Part shown: in pieces, positions 16,898 to 27,776 of the stretch
How positions within the stretch are numbered: the stretch's first letter is position 1
Layout of the letters: every line of letters starts with the position of its first letter
NCBI GenBank assembly: GCA_024743175.1
Contig: JANSXA010000011.1
Span: forward strand, 93,878-157,877
Direction of reading: 5' to 3'
DNA from: Pseudomonadaceae bacterium
GTDB lineage: Bacteria > Pseudomonadota > Gammaproteobacteria > Pseudomonadales > Azotimanducaceae
DNA length: 64,000 nucleotides
Program-made: the position numbers and the translations under genes
The notes under the pieces: generated by a model
What the model was told of the DNA's origin: nothing
Seen by the model: only the letters and a program-made list of their open reading frames with translations
Databases searched by the model: none

Positions 16898-18025
16898 ATG
16901 TCCAAGCGAGATTACTACGAAGTATTAGGCATCAATCGAGACGCTTCAGACGAAGAGCTTAAGAAAGCTTATCGTCGCTTGGCGATGAAGTTTCATCCGG
17001 ATCGCAATTCTGACGACCCGGAGTCAGACGAAAAGTTTAAAGAAGCCTCAGAAGCTTACGAAATTTTATCCAATCGCGAAAAACGCCACGCTTACGATCA
17101 GTTCGGGCACGCTGGTGTCGACCCGAGTCAGGGTGGTGGTCAGGGCTTTGAAGGCAACTTTGGCGATATTTTTGGTGATGTCTTCGGAGACATCTTTGGC
17201 GGTGGCCGTGGCGGTCGCAGTGCTAATGGTATGTCGCGTGGCTCAGATCTGCGCTACAACATGCAGCTTGATCTGGAACAGGCCGTCAGCGGAGATACCG
17301 TAGAAGTGCGCATTCCGGTGCTGACTGCGTGTGAAGACTGCGATGGCAGCGGTGCGGCTCCCGGCACGACACCCAGCACCTGTCCTGATTGCCAGGGCGC
17401 CGGTCAGATTCGAGTGTCGCAGGGTTTCTTTTCGCTGCAACAAACCTGTCCACGTTGTCGTGGTCAGGGGCGTATTGTCAGCGATCCCTGTCGCAAATGC
17501 AGCGGCGCCGGAAGAGCGGAAAAGCGCAAAACTCTGTCGGTCAAGATCCCCGCCGGAGTAGATACGGGTGATCGCATACGCCTCAGCGGCGAAGGTGAGG
17601 CGGGGATGAATGGCGGTCCCCCCGGAGATCTGTATGTGCAGATTGACGTGCGCGAACACGCCATCTTTTCTCGTGATGGACGCAATCTCTACTGTGAAGT
17701 GCCGATTTCGATTGTTGATGCAGCCCTTGGGGGTGAGCTTGAAGTGCCCACTCTCGATGGCCGGGTGAAGCTGAAAATTCCGACCGAAACCCAGACCGGA
17801 AAAATATTCAGGCTGCGTGGCAAAGGTGTGACTCAGGTGCGTGGCGGCGGTATAGGCGATCTCTTGTGTAAGGTGGTTGTCGAAACGCCGGTCAAGTTAA
17901 CCGATCGACAGAAAGAGCTGTTGCAGGAGTTGAAAACCTCACTGAATGAAAGCGCCAAGCATTCCCCGCGGGAAACTTCCTGGTTTGATGGCGTGAAGAA
18001 ATTCTTTGACGGACTAACCGGCTGA
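16898..18025 (+). CDS. dnaJ: Chaperone protein DnaJ (Hsp40)
   Basis: The product has 375 aa. The J domain has the HPD motif ([10 protein letters not shown]), followed by a Gly/Phe linker. Four zinc-binding CxxCxGxG repeats follow: [27 protein letters not shown] and CRKCSGAGR. The C-terminal substrate-binding domains have [20 protein letters not shown]. This is a complete type I DnaJ. The stop shares an A with the dapB ATG (TGATG), so the two are coupled. Confidence 0.97.
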   Translation: MSKRDYYEVLGINRDASDEELKKAYRRLAMKFHPDRNSDDPESDEKFKEASEAYEILSNREKRHAYDQFGHAGVDPSQGGGQGFEGNFGDIFGDVFGDIFGGGRGGRSANGMSRGSDLRYNMQLDLEQAVSGDTVEVRIPVLTACEDCDGSGAAPGTTPSTCPDCQGAGQIRVSQGFFSLQQTCPRCRGQGRIVSDPCRKCSGAGRAEKRKTLSVKIPAGVDTGDRIRLSGEGEAGMNGGPPGDLYVQIDVREHAIFSRDGRNLYCEVPISIVDAALGGELEVPTLDGRVKLKIPTETQTGKIFRLRGKGVTQVRGGGIGDLLCKVVVETPVKLTDRQKELLQELKTSLNESAKHSPRETSWFDGVKKFFDGLTG

Positions 18026-18825
18026 TGCTGCGGGTTGCAGTCACCGGTGCTGCCGGACGCATGGGAAAGACCCTCATCCAGGCGCTCACAGAAAGTGATG
18101 ATCTGCAGTTAGGCGCAGCCTTTGAGCACGCAGACAGTGATGCATTAGGCTCAGACGCAGGGGAGCTTGCCGGGGTTGGCACGCTGGATATTCCGATTAC
18201 CGTTTTTGAACAGGCAGACCCCGCAGACTTTGAAGTGGTGATCGATTTCACCGCGCCCCAGGCAACTCTGATACTGGCAGAGTTCTGCAGTCGTGAAGGC
18301 AAAGCCATGGTGATTGGCACTACCGGTTTCACAGATGCTGAGCTTGAGCAACTGGAGCGTGCCGCAGTGCAGGTGCCGCTGTTCATGTCACCCAATATGA
18401 GTGTTGGTGTCAATCTGACCTTCAAACTGATTGAGATGGCAGCCCGCGCGCTGGGTGATGACGTGGATGTGGAAGTCATCGAAGCTCACCACCGGCACAA
18501 AGTGGATGCGCCTTCAGGCACGGCAGTGCACATGGGCAAGGTGTTGGCAGAGGCTTTGGATCGCAATCTGGAAGAAAATTCCATTTATGGGCGTCAGGGC
18601 ATCACCGGTGCTCGCGAACGTAGCACCATTGGTTTTTCCACCGTCCGGGGCGGGGACATTGTCGGTGAGCATACCGTTATGTTTATTGGTGATGGTGAAC
18701 GACTGGAAATTACGCATCGGGCTTCGAGCCGGATGAATTTTGCGCTGGGTGCACTGCGTGCCGTGCGTCACATCCATGACAAGGCGCCGGGCAAATACAA
18801 CATGCAGACACTTTTAGACATCTGA
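18025..18825 (+). CDS. dapB: 4-hydroxy-tetrahydrodipicolinate reductase
   Basis: DapB performs the NAD(P)H-dependent step of lysine and diaminopimelate synthesis. The product has 266 aa. VAVTGAAGRMGKTLIQAL is the nucleotide-binding loop. FTAPQATL, GTTGF and SPNMSVGVN follow, and the catalytic/substrate motif is EAHHRHKVDAPSGTA (His-His and Lys). It is translationally coupled to dnaJ, a common arrangement that joins chaperone and cell-wall precursor genes in one transcript. Confidence 0.97.
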   Translation: MLRVAVTGAAGRMGKTLIQALTESDDLQLGAAFEHADSDALGSDAGELAGVGTLDIPITVFEQADPADFEVVIDFTAPQATLILAEFCSREGKAMVIGTTGFTDAELEQLERAAVQVPLFMSPNMSVGVNLTFKLIEMAARALGDDVDVEVIEAHHRHKVDAPSGTAVHMGKVLAEALDRNLEENSIYGRQGITGARERSTIGFSTVRGGDIVGEHTVMFIGDGERLEITHRASSRMNFALGALRAVRHIHDKAPGKYNMQTLLDI

Positions 18826-19014
18826 GTAACAGTTTTTTGCTGATTTTTTCCACCCAGGTGAGTAGACTCTCGGCCTTAAGTTCAACCCGACGTGGAATGC
18901 GCGAAAGCAGGCCACGCCCATCCAGTTAAACATCTGTTGAGCCCGGTTAAATCGCGCGCCTAAGACGCGAATGCAGTTGGTAATCGCACCAACACACTAA
19001 AAAGGGAAGCTCAC
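18826..19014 (+). promoter_or_regulatory. Structured leader upstream of carAB
   Basis: These 189 bases hold no gene. Two neat hairpins are visible: 18891-18916 (CGTGG...CCACG with inner TGC/GCA and loop GCGAAA), and 18976-18993 (GTTGGT-AATCGC-ACCAAC), the second ending 22 bases before the TTG start codon. carA leaders of pseudomonads are known to carry attenuation, so a regulatory leader is reasonable. No good sigma-70 promoter could be fixed; TAGACT at 18863 has a poor -35. Confidence 0.4.
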
Positions 19015-20157
19015 TTGATACCGGCATTACTCGCTTTAGAGGACGGTAGTGTTTTTTACGGCCAGTCGATTGGAATTGAAGGATCCACCGTTGGCGAAGT
19101 GGTGTTCAATACTGCGATGACGGGTTACCAGGAAATCCTTACGGATCCATCCTACGCCCAGCAGATTGTAACCCTCACCTACCCGCAAATTGGCAATACC
19201 GGTTGTACGCCGGAAGACTTTGAATCTGACCGCATCTGGAGTGCCGGTCTGGTGATTCGCCAGACTCCGCGGCGCGTGAGCAACTGGCGCTCTAAAACAT
19301 CTCTGCAGCAGTTGTTGCGCTCTGAAGGTGTTGTTGCCATTGCTGACGTGGACACACGAAGACTGACAAAACTGATCCGTGAAAAAGGTGCCCTTGCCGG
19401 CTGTATTCTGGCAGGACCGGATGCATCGACCGAGGCAGGCAAGGCAGACGCGCTGGCTGAAGCGCAGGCCTTTCCAGGCCTCAAGGGCATGGATCTTGCC
19501 AAAGAAGTCACCGGTTCAGAGCGTAAATGGACAGAAACCAGCTGGACCCTTGAGGACGGCTACGGAGAAGTGCAGGACACACCTTACAAGGTGGTGGCTT
19601 ACGACTTTGGTGTTAAGCGCAACATTTTAAGACTGCTGGCAAGCCGAGGTTGTGATCTGACGGTAGTACCAGCACAAACACCCGCAGCGGACGTTCTGGC
19701 TATGAAACCCGATGGTGTTTTCCTGTCGAACGGCCCTGGCGACCCTGAACCCTGCGCATATGCCATCGAAGCCATAAAGGAATTGTTAGAGCATAAGCTG
19801 CCTATTTTTGGTATCTGCCTTGGCCATCAGCTGTTGTCGCTGGCAAGTGGTGCCAGCACATTGAAGATGCCTCACGGCCACCATGGTGCCAACCATCCGG
19901 TGCAGGACAACGACTCCAAACAGGTCATTATCACCAGCCAGAACCATGGCTTTGCCGTTGATGGCGATACCTTGCCGAATAATCTGCGCTGCACCCATGT
20001 GTCTCTGTTTGACGGCACTGTGCAGGGCGTTGCGCGAACCGATGTGCCGGCATTTGGATTTCAGGGACATCCGGAAGCGAGCCCGGGCCCTCAGGATTGT
20101 GTGTATCTGTTTGATAATTTCATCAACATGATGGCGGGTGGAAAAGCGGATGCCTAA
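19015..20157 (+). CDS. carA: Carbamoyl-phosphate synthase, small (glutaminase) subunit
   Basis: CarA hydrolyses glutamine and passes ammonia to CarB for arginine and pyrimidine synthesis. The product has 380 aa. The start is TTG ([20 protein letters not shown]) with AAGGGAAG upstream and matches the E. coli N-terminus. Class I glutaminase residues are visible: the nucleophile in [15 protein letters not shown], and His/Glu in [11 protein letters not shown]. The N-terminal domain has [17 protein letters not shown]. It overlaps carB by eight bases. Confidence 0.97.
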   Translation: MIPALLALEDGSVFYGQSIGIEGSTVGEVVFNTAMTGYQEILTDPSYAQQIVTLTYPQIGNTGCTPEDFESDRIWSAGLVIRQTPRRVSNWRSKTSLQQLLRSEGVVAIADVDTRRLTKLIREKGALAGCILAGPDASTEAGKADALAEAQAFPGLKGMDLAKEVTGSERKWTETSWTLEDGYGEVQDTPYKVVAYDFGVKRNILRLLASRGCDLTVVPAQTPAADVLAMKPDGVFLSNGPGDPEPCAYAIEAIKELLEHKLPIFGICLGHQLLSLASGASTLKMPHGHHGANHPVQDNDSKQVIITSQNHGFAVDGDTLPNNLRCTHVSLFDGTVQGVARTDVPAFGFQGHPEASPGPQDCVYLFDNFINMMAGGKADA

Positions 20158-23100
20158 AAGAACCGATATAGACAGTATTCTGATTTTAGGCGCGGGCCCG
20201 ATTGTCATCGGCCAGGCCTGCGAGTTTGATTACTCTGGCGCCCAGGCGTGTAAAGCGCTGCGCGAAGAAGGCTACCGGGTCATTCTGGTGAACTCTAACC
20301 CGGCAACCATTATGACTGACCCTGCCATGGCAGACGCTACTTACATCGAGCCGGTGGAATGGCGCACGGTGGAAGCAATTATCAAGCAGGAGAAACCAAG
20401 TGCTCTGCTGCCTACCATGGGCGGTCAGACGGCCTTGAACTGCGCCCTGGATCTGGTGCGGGAAGGTGTGCTGGAAAAGTACAACGTGGAGTTGATCGGC
20501 GCCAGTCAGGATGCAATCGACAAAGCAGAAGACCGTGAGCGCTTCGACCGCGCCATGAAACGCATTGGTCTGGATACAGCCCGGTCAGCTATTGCCCACA
20601 GCCTGGAAGAAGCACTGCAGGTACAGAGTCAGCTGGGATTCCCCTGCGTCATCAGACCTTCGTTCACCATGGGCGGCAGTGGTGGCGGCATTGCGTACAA
20701 CTCTGAGGAATTTGTTGAAATCTGTAACCGGGGCCTGGAACTGTCTCCTACCTCGGAGTTACTGATTGATGAATCTCTGGTCGGCTGGAAAGAATTTGAG
20801 ATGGAGGTGGTGCGGGATCATCTCGATAACTGCATCATCGTCTGCTCCATTGAAAACCTCGATCCGATGGGTGTGCACACGGGCGACAGCATAACGGTTG
20901 CCCCTGCACAGACGCTGACTGACAAAGAATATCAGCTGCTGCGAAATGCCTCGATCGCGGTGTTACGTGAAATTGGCGTTGATACCGGCGGTTCGAACGT
21001 GCAGTTTGCCATTGACCCTGACACAGGGCGTACAGTGGTCATTGAGATGAATCCACGGGTATCCCGGTCCTCTGCTCTGGCTTCAAAAGCAACGGGTTTC
21101 CCGATTGCTAAAGTGGCGGCCAAGCTTGCCGTAGGCTATACCCTCGATGAGCTGGATAACGATATTACCGGCGGTATAACACCGGCTTCATTTGAGCCCA
21201 GTATTGATTACGTGGTGACAAAAATTCCGCGTTTCACGTTTGAGAAATTTGTCCAGGCTGACGCTCGACTGACCACGCAGATGAAGTCTGTTGGCGAAGT
21301 TATGGCGATCGGGCGAACTTTTCAGGAATCCATGCAGAAAGCCCTGCGCGGTCTGGAAACAGGCATGGTCGGTTTTGACCCGGTCGTGGATGCCAGTGTT
21401 GCCCCGGACGTATTGAACGCAACCCTGAAGCGAGAGCTGGGCACGCCCAGTGCCATGCGCGTCTGGTACGTGGCTGATGCGTTTCGTGCTGGATGGTCGC
21501 TGGAAGACATTTTTGAATCGACAAAAATCGATCCCTGGTTCCTGGCTGAAATTGAAGACCTGATCAGTACAGAGTTAAGCCTGGCAAACGTGTCTGCCAT
21601 CGCCCTTGGCAAAGAAGACTGGTACAGCCTCAAACGCAAAGGGTTTTCTGATGCGCGCCTCGGTCAGTTAATGGCGACGGACGAAAGTGAAATCCGTCAG
21701 CTGCGCCAGGCATTGGACGTCCGGCCTGTATACCGTCGCGTTGATACCTGCGCGGCTGAATTTCCGGCCAGCAGTGCATATATGTATTCAACTTACGAAG
21801 AAGAGTGTGAATCTCTGCCTTCGCAGCGTAAAAAAATCATGGTTCTGGGTGGTGGCCCCAACCGCATCGGTCAGGGCATAGAATTTGATTATTGCTGTGT
21901 TCACGCGGCTCTGGCCATGCGCGAAGATGGCTATGAAACCATTATGGTGAACTGCAATCCGGAAACCGTGTCCACTGATTACGACACATCGGACCGGTTG
22001 TATTTTGAACCGGTTACTCTGGAAGACGTACTTGCGATCTGCGATGTGGAACAACCCGTCGGCGTTATTGTGCAGTTTGGTGGTCAAACGCCGCTGAAGC
22101 TGGCCAACGATCTTGAAGCCGCCGGTGTACCCATCATAGGCACCACGCCAGACGCGATTGACCGGGCGGAAGATCGCGAGCGTTTTCAGCAGCTGGTGGA
22201 AAAACTGAAGCTGCGGCAACCGGCTAATCGCGTTGCCTCGAACGCCTATCAGGGCATTGAGCGCGCTCAGGCAATTGGCTATCCCATTGTTGTTCGGCCG
22301 TCGTATGTCCTGGGTGGACGGGCGATGGAAATTGTCTACAACGACGATGAGTTGATGCAGTATATGCAGAACGCCGTGGATGTATCTAACGATTCTCCTG
22401 TGCTTCTGGACCGGTTTCTTGATCAGGCTGTAGAAGTGGATGTTGACGCAGTCTGCGATGGTCACGAGGTAGTGATCGGCGCCATCATGCAGCACATTGA
22501 ACAGGCCGGTATCCACTCGGGCGACTCAGCCTGCTCGCTGCCACCCTACAATCTTCCCATGCCCATCCAGGACACCATTCGCCGCCAGGTTGCAGATATT
22601 GCGCTCGAGCTCGGTGTGGTTGGCCTCATGAACGTGCAGATGGCTGTGCAGGGTGAAGATGTTTTTGTGCTGGAAGTGAATCCTCGCGCATCTCGAACGG
22701 TGCCGTTTGTGTCGAAGTGTATCGGCGTGTCTCTGGCCAAGGTGGCCGCACGTTGTATGGCGGGAACCACCCTGGCGGAGCAGAAATTCACGAAAGAGAT
22801 TGTCCCTACAGTTTTTAACGTGAAAGAGTCCGTATTCCCTTTCAACAAATTTCCAGGGGTGGATCCGATACTTGGACCGGAGATGAAATCTACCGGTGAA
22901 GTTATGGGTGTTGGTGATACCTTTGGTGAAGCGTTTGCGAAAGCTTCTCTTGGCGCAGGTGAAGTGCTGCCGCAACAGGGACAGGTTTTTATCAGCGTGA
23001 AAGATCCTGACAAAGAAAATCTGCCGCAAATTGCACGGCGCCTCATCGATCAGGGTTTTACGCTTGTAGCGACCCGCGGTACTCAGCGTTGTCTGGAAAA

Positions 23101-23371
23101 GGCTGGCGTACCCTGTGACAAAATCAGCAAGGTTAATGAAGGCCGCCCGGATATTTCTGATATGGTCAAAAATGATCAGATAGATCTGATTATAAATACC
23201 ACTGAAGGGCGTAAGTCGATTGCAGATTCAGCGCTTATCCGCCGCCTCGCGCTGCAGAAGAAAATCTGTTACACCACAACCCTGGCAGGAGGCGAAGCGA
23301 TTGCCATCGCCATCACCCAGGGTCAGAGTGATCGCGTGAGACGGCTGCAAGATATTCATGCTGCTTTATAA
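20150..23371 (+). CDS. carB: Carbamoyl-phosphate synthase, large subunit
   Basis: The ATG at 20150, inside the carA end, gives [16 protein letters not shown], identical in register to E. coli CarB, and exactly 1073 aa. Two homologous ATP-grasp halves are seen: the carboxyphosphate half starts at [20 protein letters not shown], and the carbamate half at [20 protein letters not shown]. The C-terminal MGS-like domain (about 935 onward) binds allosteric effectors (UMP, ornithine). An earlier in-frame start 12 bases upstream is less likely. Confidence 0.97.
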   Translation: MPKRTDIDSILILGAGPIVIGQACEFDYSGAQACKALREEGYRVILVNSNPATIMTDPAMADATYIEPVEWRTVEAIIKQEKPSALLPTMGGQTALNCALDLVREGVLEKYNVELIGASQDAIDKAEDRERFDRAMKRIGLDTARSAIAHSLEEALQVQSQLGFPCVIRPSFTMGGSGGGIAYNSEEFVEICNRGLELSPTSELLIDESLVGWKEFEMEVVRDHLDNCIIVCSIENLDPMGVHTGDSITVAPAQTLTDKEYQLLRNASIAVLREIGVDTGGSNVQFAIDPDTGRTVVIEMNPRVSRSSALASKATGFPIAKVAAKLAVGYTLDELDNDITGGITPASFEPSIDYVVTKIPRFTFEKFVQADARLTTQMKSVGEVMAIGRTFQESMQKALRGLETGMVGFDPVVDASVAPDVLNATLKRELGTPSAMRVWYVADAFRAGWSLEDIFESTKIDPWFLAEIEDLISTELSLANVSAIALGKEDWYSLKRKGFSDARLGQLMATDESEIRQLRQALDVRPVYRRVDTCAAEFPASSAYMYSTYEEECESLPSQRKKIMVLGGGPNRIGQGIEFDYCCVHAALAMREDGYETIMVNCNPETVSTDYDTSDRLYFEPVTLEDVLAICDVEQPVGVIVQFGGQTPLKLANDLEAAGVPIIGTTPDAIDRAEDRERFQQLVEKLKLRQPANRVASNAYQGIERAQAIGYPIVVRPSYVLGGRAMEIVYNDDELMQYMQNAVDVSNDSPVLLDRFLDQAVEVDVDAVCDGHEVVIGAIMQHIEQAGIHSGDSACSLPPYNLPMPIQDTIRRQVADIALELGVVGLMNVQMAVQGEDVFVLEVNPRASRTVPFVSKCIGVSLAKVAARCMAGTTLAEQKFTKEIVPTVFNVKESVFPFNKFPGVDPILGPEMKSTGEVMGVGDTFGEAFAKASLGAGEVLPQQGQVFISVKDPDKENLPQIARRLIDQGFTLVATRGTQRCLEKAGVPCDKISKVNEGRPDISDMVKNDQIDLIINTTEGRKSIADSALIRRLALQKKICYTTTLAGGEAIAIAITQGQSDRVRRLQDIHAAL

Positions 23372-23418
23372 TGACTGCGTATTACACACACTCAATTAAA
23401 TGATTTAACGGGCAAGCT

Positions 23419-23892
23419 ATGCCGACGCCGATGACATTAGAAGGTGCAGATAACCTGCGCGAAGAACTGCAACACCGCAAGAGTGTGTTGCGTCCGGAAA
23501 TTACCCAGGCTATTGCTGAAGCCCGTGAACATGGTGATTTAAAAGAAAACGCTGAGTATCACGCTGCGCGTGAGCAGCAGGGTTTCAATGAGGGTCGCAT
23601 TCAGGATATTGAAGGCAAGCTGGCGGATGCGCAGATTATAGACGTTGCCAAACTGCCCCCGGGTGAAAAAGTGATTTTTGGTGTCACAGTCACCCTGCTG
23701 GATATCGATAGTGATGAAGAAACCACCTACAAAATTGTCGGTGAAGACGAAGCTGACCTGAAGGTAGGCAAGATCTCTGTCATGTCACCCATCGCAAGAG
23801 CGCTAATTGGTAAATCTGTAGGGGACGCGGTTACGGTTGTAACTCCGGGCGGTGAACGCGAATATGAAATTGACCGTGTGGAACACCTGTAA
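23419..23892 (+). CDS. greA: Transcription elongation factor GreA
   Basis: GreA rescues backtracked RNA polymerase by stimulating transcript cleavage. The product has 157 aa. The N-terminal coiled coil contains the acidic tip motif [20 protein letters not shown], whose Asp and Glu enter the polymerase channel. The C-terminal FKBP-like domain has [20 protein letters not shown] and [14 protein letters not shown]. It is the usual carAB neighbour and lies 47 bases downstream of carB. Confidence 0.97.
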   Translation: MPTPMTLEGADNLREELQHRKSVLRPEITQAIAEAREHGDLKENAEYHAAREQQGFNEGRIQDIEGKLADAQIIDVAKLPPGEKVIFGVTVTLLDIDSDEETTYKIVGEDEADLKVGKISVMSPIARALIGKSVGDAVTVVTPGGEREYEIDRVEHL

Positions 23893-23941
23893 CTCTGTTT
23901 TCAGAGCAAAAGTTCTCGTGCCGGGGTTTGTTGCATAAATT

Positions 23942-24244
23942 TCAGGCAAACCGTTTGAGATTTGAAAGCTTGGGGTTGGCTTTAGGGTTTTCCCGGTAGA
24001 ATACAAATACCCGCCCAATCCGCTGCACGATTTCAGCTGCGCAGGCCGCAGCCAGAGAATCAGCTGCGGCGTCCCGAACCTGCCGATCACTGATTGCGAT
24101 TTTCACTTTGATCAGCTCATGGTCAATCAGAGCCCGCTCGGTTTCCAGTTCAACACCCGGAGTCACACCCTGATCGCCTACCAGAATGATGCTGTCCAGA
24201 TGATGGGCGATCTGGCGAAGAGACTTTTTTTCACGACTTAACAT
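23942..24244 (-). CDS. yhbY: Ribosome assembly RNA-binding protein YhbY (CRM domain)
   Basis: The product has 100 aa. LSREKKSLRQIAHHLDSIILVGDQGVT, the HELIKVKIAISDRQVRD segment and IGRVFVFYRENPK at the end match the single-CRM-domain YhbY family, which binds pre-50S particles. It is divergent from rlmE over a 42-base gap, the arrangement known from E. coli (yhbY next to rlmE/ftsH). Confidence 0.93.
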   Translation of the reverse strand: MLSREKKSLRQIAHHLDSIILVGDQGVTPGVELETERALIDHELIKVKIAISDRQVRDAAADSLAAACAAEIVQRIGRVFVFYRENPKANPKLSNLKRFA

Positions 24245-24286
24245 TTTTCACGGCTAAAAGAGGCTTTGCGTTATTCTACGCAGATC

Positions 24287-24934
24287 ATGGCAAAACGCAC
24301 CAAATCAAGCTCACGCTGGCTGCAGAGGCAGAACAAAGACTATTTTGTTCGGGCAGCTCAGGATCAGGGCCAGGTCTCCCGTGCGCACTTCAAACTGCTG
24401 CAGCTCGACCAGCGTTTCAAGTTGATTAAGCGTCAGGCCAGAGTGCTTGAGCTGGGTGCAGCGCCCGGCGGCTGGACACAATATCTGCAGGATCGATTGA
24501 ACAAAGGCCTGCTCATTGCGGTAGACCCGCTGCCGATAACAGCAGGCGTGGATACCGTGGTCATCGAAGGTCTGGCTGGAGAAGCGGCGGTAGATGAGGC
24601 CATAGATGAGGCTTTGCAGGGTGCTGCTTTAGACCTTGTTTTATCGGATATGGCCCCCAATATATCGGGTGTGAGAGCTGTGGATCAGGCACGGGCAATG
24701 GACCTTGCTGATACGGCGTTGCTGGCCTGCCATCGGTGGCTGAAACCCCGCGGCGCCCTGGCCATCAAAGCTTTTCAGGGCGAAGGCCTGGATGAGTGGG
24801 TAAAAGACCTCAGAGCCCAGTTTTCCAAAGTAACTGTGAGCAAACCCAAAGCATCAAGACCTGAATCGCGCGAAGTGTTTGTTGTCGCACAAGGTTTTCT
24901 GGGTTCACAGGACGATCACGAGCGTTTGGTGTAA
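24287..24934 (+). CDS. rlmE: 23S rRNA 2'-O-ribose U2552 methyltransferase
   Basis: RlmE (FtsJ/RrmJ) acts late in 50S assembly. The start chosen is ATG 24287 (MAKRTKSSSRWLQRQNKDYF), giving 215 aa; the open frame runs seven codons further up. The K-D-K-E catalytic set sits in RAHFKLLQLD, DLVLSDMAPN and AIKAFQGEG, and the SAM loop is ELGAAPGGWTQYL. It is followed after 56 bases by ftsH, the conserved order. Confidence 0.95.
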   Translation: MAKRTKSSSRWLQRQNKDYFVRAAQDQGQVSRAHFKLLQLDQRFKLIKRQARVLELGAAPGGWTQYLQDRLNKGLLIAVDPLPITAGVDTVVIEGLAGEAAVDEAIDEALQGAALDLVLSDMAPNISGVRAVDQARAMDLADTALLACHRWLKPRGALAIKAFQGEGLDEWVKDLRAQFSKVTVSKPKASRPESREVFVVAQGFLGSQDDHERLV

Positions 24935-24990
24935 TCTTGACGGTCTAAATGTAACTACGGTTGTCGAAAAGCAACATCGAGGATAACCCC

Positions 24991-26889
24991 TTGTCAGATA
25001 TGGGAAAAAATTTATTACTGTGGCTCATCATTGCGGCAGTGCTGTTGACAGTCTTCAACAATTTCAATGTTGAACCCCAGCAGGAGCCGGTGGCGTATTC
25101 TGAGTTTGTAAAAGCGGTGAATGCCGGTCAGATACGAGAAGCGCAGATTCAGGGCGACAAGATCACCGCGCTTGATGGCAGCGGCAACCGTATGGTTGTG
25201 GTCTGGCCACAGAATGACGATAAGTTGATCAGTGAATTGATCGACAACAATGTCCTTACGACGGTTCTTGAACCCGAAAAACAGAGTTTCTGGAGCCAGC
25301 TGCTGATTGCCAGCTTCCCGATCCTGATCATTATTGCGGTCTTCATGTTGTTCATGCGGCAGATGCAGGGTGGCGGCAGTGGTCGCGGTGGCCCCATGGC
25401 TTTTGGTCGCAGCAAGGCGAAACTACTTTCTGAAGACCAGATCAAAACCACTTTTGCTGATGTTGCTGGCGTTGACGAAGCCAAAGAAGAAGTTCAGGAA
25501 CTGGTTGAATTCCTGCGCGATCCCGGCAAGTTCCAACGCCTCGGTGGGCACATTCCTCGTGGTGTGCTGATGGTGGGTCAGCCGGGTACCGGTAAAACGC
25601 TGTTGGCAAAAGCCATTGCCGGTGAAGCCAAAGTGCCGTTTTTCTCTATTTCCGGCTCTGACTTTGTGGAAATGTTTGTTGGCGTGGGTGCATCGCGCGT
25701 TCGCGATATGTTTGAGCAGGCGAAAAAGCAGTCCCCGTGTATTATTTTCATTGACGAGATTGATGCGGTGGGTCGTCACCGTGGTGCCGGTCTTGGCGGC
25801 GGGCACGACGAGCGTGAACAGACTTTGAACCAGCTGCTGGTGGAAATGGACGGTTTTGAAGCGAACGACGGCATTATTGTCATCGCTGCCACCAACCGCC
25901 CCGATGTGCTGGATCCAGCCCTGTTACGACCAGGTCGTTTTGACCGCCAGGTGGTAGTGGGTCTGCCAGACATCCGCGGTCGTGAGCAGATTGTTAAAGT
26001 TCACATGCGTAAAGTACCGCTCGCAGACGATGTTGAACCGAGCATTATCGCGCGAGGCACACCTGGATTTTCCGGCGCTGATCTGGCGAACCTTGTGAAC
26101 GAGGCGGCATTGTTTGCCGCCCGCGCAAGTAAGCGCCTGGTCTCCATGGAAGAATTTGATAAAGCCAAAGACAAAATCATGATGGGCGCTGAGCGTAAAT
26201 CCATGGTGATGTCGGAGAAAGAGAAGCGCAACACGGCGTACCACGAGGCGGGACACGCCATTATCGGGCGGCTGATGCCTGATCATGATCCGGTCTACAA
26301 GGTCTCAATTATCCCTCGCGGCCGAGCGCTGGGGGTCACCATGTTCCTGCCGGAAGAAGACCGCTACAGCTTGACTCGTCAGGGCATCCGCTCGCAGATA
26401 TGTAGTCTGTTTGGCGGTCGCATCGCGGAAGAAATGATTCTCGGATCGGAATATGTCACCACAGGTGCGTCGAACGACATTGAGCGCGCGACATCGCTGG
26501 CGCGCAGCATGGTCACAAAATGGGGTTTGTCTGAAAAGCTCGGGCCCCTGAAGTATGACGAAGACGATAATGAAGTGTTCCTGGGCATGTCGGCAGGTGC
26601 AAAACCTAAAGCGTTGTCGGACGATACTGCCAAGGCGATTGACCAGGAAGTGCGCGCAATTATTGATACCTGTTATGCCGATGCTCAACAGATGCTGGAA
26701 GAAAACATCGATAAGCTGCACAGCATGGCGGATGCGCTGATGGAGTATGAAACCATCGGTGTCGAACAGATAGATGACATCATGGCGGGGGCCAAACCCC
26801 GAGCGCCTTCAGATTTTGAACCCAAGCCGCCTTCCTCGGATGATTCGTCTCCTGAATCGCCAATTGGCGGACCTGCGGAAGAAAGTTAA
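24991..26889 (+). CDS. ftsH: ATP-dependent zinc metalloprotease FtsH
   Basis: This is a membrane-anchored AAA+ protease that degrades membrane proteins, sigma-32 and tagged proteins in E. coli. TTG 24991 follows a GAGG at good spacing; TTG 24961 and ATG 25000 are alternatives. About 632 aa. There are two membrane segments ([15 protein letters not shown] and [19 protein letters not shown]) around a periplasmic domain. Walker A is [13 protein letters not shown] (about 195) and Walker B is [11 protein letters not shown]. The zinc site is [11 protein letters not shown] (about 416). The C-terminal tail is Pro/Ser-rich. Confidence 0.96.
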   Translation: MSDMGKNLLLWLIIAAVLLTVFNNFNVEPQQEPVAYSEFVKAVNAGQIREAQIQGDKITALDGSGNRMVVVWPQNDDKLISELIDNNVLTTVLEPEKQSFWSQLLIASFPILIIIAVFMLFMRQMQGGGSGRGGPMAFGRSKAKLLSEDQIKTTFADVAGVDEAKEEVQELVEFLRDPGKFQRLGGHIPRGVLMVGQPGTGKTLLAKAIAGEAKVPFFSISGSDFVEMFVGVGASRVRDMFEQAKKQSPCIIFIDEIDAVGRHRGAGLGGGHDEREQTLNQLLVEMDGFEANDGIIVIAATNRPDVLDPALLRPGRFDRQVVVGLPDIRGREQIVKVHMRKVPLADDVEPSIIARGTPGFSGADLANLVNEAALFAARASKRLVSMEEFDKAKDKIMMGAERKSMVMSEKEKRNTAYHEAGHAIIGRLMPDHDPVYKVSIIPRGRALGVTMFLPEEDRYSLTRQGIRSQICSLFGGRIAEEMILGSEYVTTGASNDIERATSLARSMVTKWGLSEKLGPLKYDEDDNEVFLGMSAGAKPKALSDDTAKAIDQEVRAIIDTCYADAQQMLEENIDKLHSMADALMEYETIGVEQIDDIMAGAKPRAPSDFEPKPPSSDDSSPESPIGGPAEES

Positions 26890-26915
26890 GGCTGGCCAGC
26901 CGCGTTACCTGTACG

Positions 26916-27758
26916 TTGTTCTGCGGTGCCAGAACGCTGACCTTCGAGCACCCCCGCATCATGGGGGTGCTCAACATCACACCGGATTCTTTTTCTGACG
27001 GCGGCAAGCTGTTCAAAGATCGTCGCGTTGACCTGTCTGCTGTACAGACATCAGCCCAACAGATGATTGAACAAGGCGCCAGCGTGCTAGATATTGGTGG
27101 CGAATCAACTCGTCCGGGTGCGTTGCCCGTTGGAGAATCTGAAGAGATTGATCGGGTGATCCCTGTGGTTGAGGCGCTGACTCAGCTCAATACGATTTTG
27201 TCTGTAGATACCCGTCACGCAGCGGTAGCTGCCGCCGCAATAGCAGCAGGTGCTCACATTATAAATGATGTCAGTGCGGGTAGTGATCCAGAGATGCTGC
27301 CGACAATAGCCGCCAGTCAAGCAGGGTATGCGATGATGCACATGCAGGGTTTACCTGAGAATATGCAGCAATCACCGCGCTATGGTGATGTGATTGATGA
27401 GGTAAGTAAGTATCTGCAGCAACGCTATCTGGCTTGTCTGCAGATGGGTATTGATAGCGGCAGGTTGATGCTTGATCCGGGTTTCGGATTTGGCAAAACA
27501 TTAGCGCATAATCTGCAGCTGCTGGATGGGTTGGCCCGGGTCAAAGTCAGCGGCGTGCCGTTGCTGGTAGGGCTCTCGCGTAAAAGTATGCTTGGCACCA
27601 TTACAGGCAAACCGGTTGAAGATCGCGCTGCAGCCAGTGTCGCCGCAGCGATGATTGCCGTGCAGCGCGGTGCAGATATGGTACGTGTGCATGACGTGGC
27701 CGCCACCCGGGATGCGTTGAAAGTGCTGCAGGCGTTGTCTGCGTCCGGGCATTGTTAA
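26916..27758 (+). CDS. folP: Dihydropteroate synthase
   Basis: FolP joins para-aminobenzoate to the pterin in folate synthesis and is the sulfonamide target. The product has 280 aa. Signatures are IMGVLNITPDSFSDGGKL, DIGGESTRPGA, INDVSAGSD, LDPGFGFGKT and LVGLSRKSMLG. The start is unclear: TTG 26916 is the only standard start in the frame after the ftsH stop. ftsH-folP-glmM is the conserved order. Confidence 0.95.
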   Translation: MFCGARTLTFEHPRIMGVLNITPDSFSDGGKLFKDRRVDLSAVQTSAQQMIEQGASVLDIGGESTRPGALPVGESEEIDRVIPVVEALTQLNTILSVDTRHAAVAAAAIAAGAHIINDVSAGSDPEMLPTIAASQAGYAMMHMQGLPENMQQSPRYGDVIDEVSKYLQQRYLACLQMGIDSGRLMLDPGFGFGKTLAHNLQLLDGLARVKVSGVPLLVGLSRKSMLGTITGKPVEDRAAASVAAAMIAVQRGADMVRVHDVAATRDALKVLQALSASGHC

Positions 27759-27776
27759 ACTGGAGAGAAGACATCC

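Noticed and set aside
21788..22516. 242-codon minus-strand open frame opposite carB
   Set aside because: Antisense to the conserved second ATP-grasp half; shadow frame.
23893..23906. Small hairpin CTCTG-TTTT-CAGAG after greA
   Set aside because: Only five base pairs and no T run after it in either direction; not called as a terminator.
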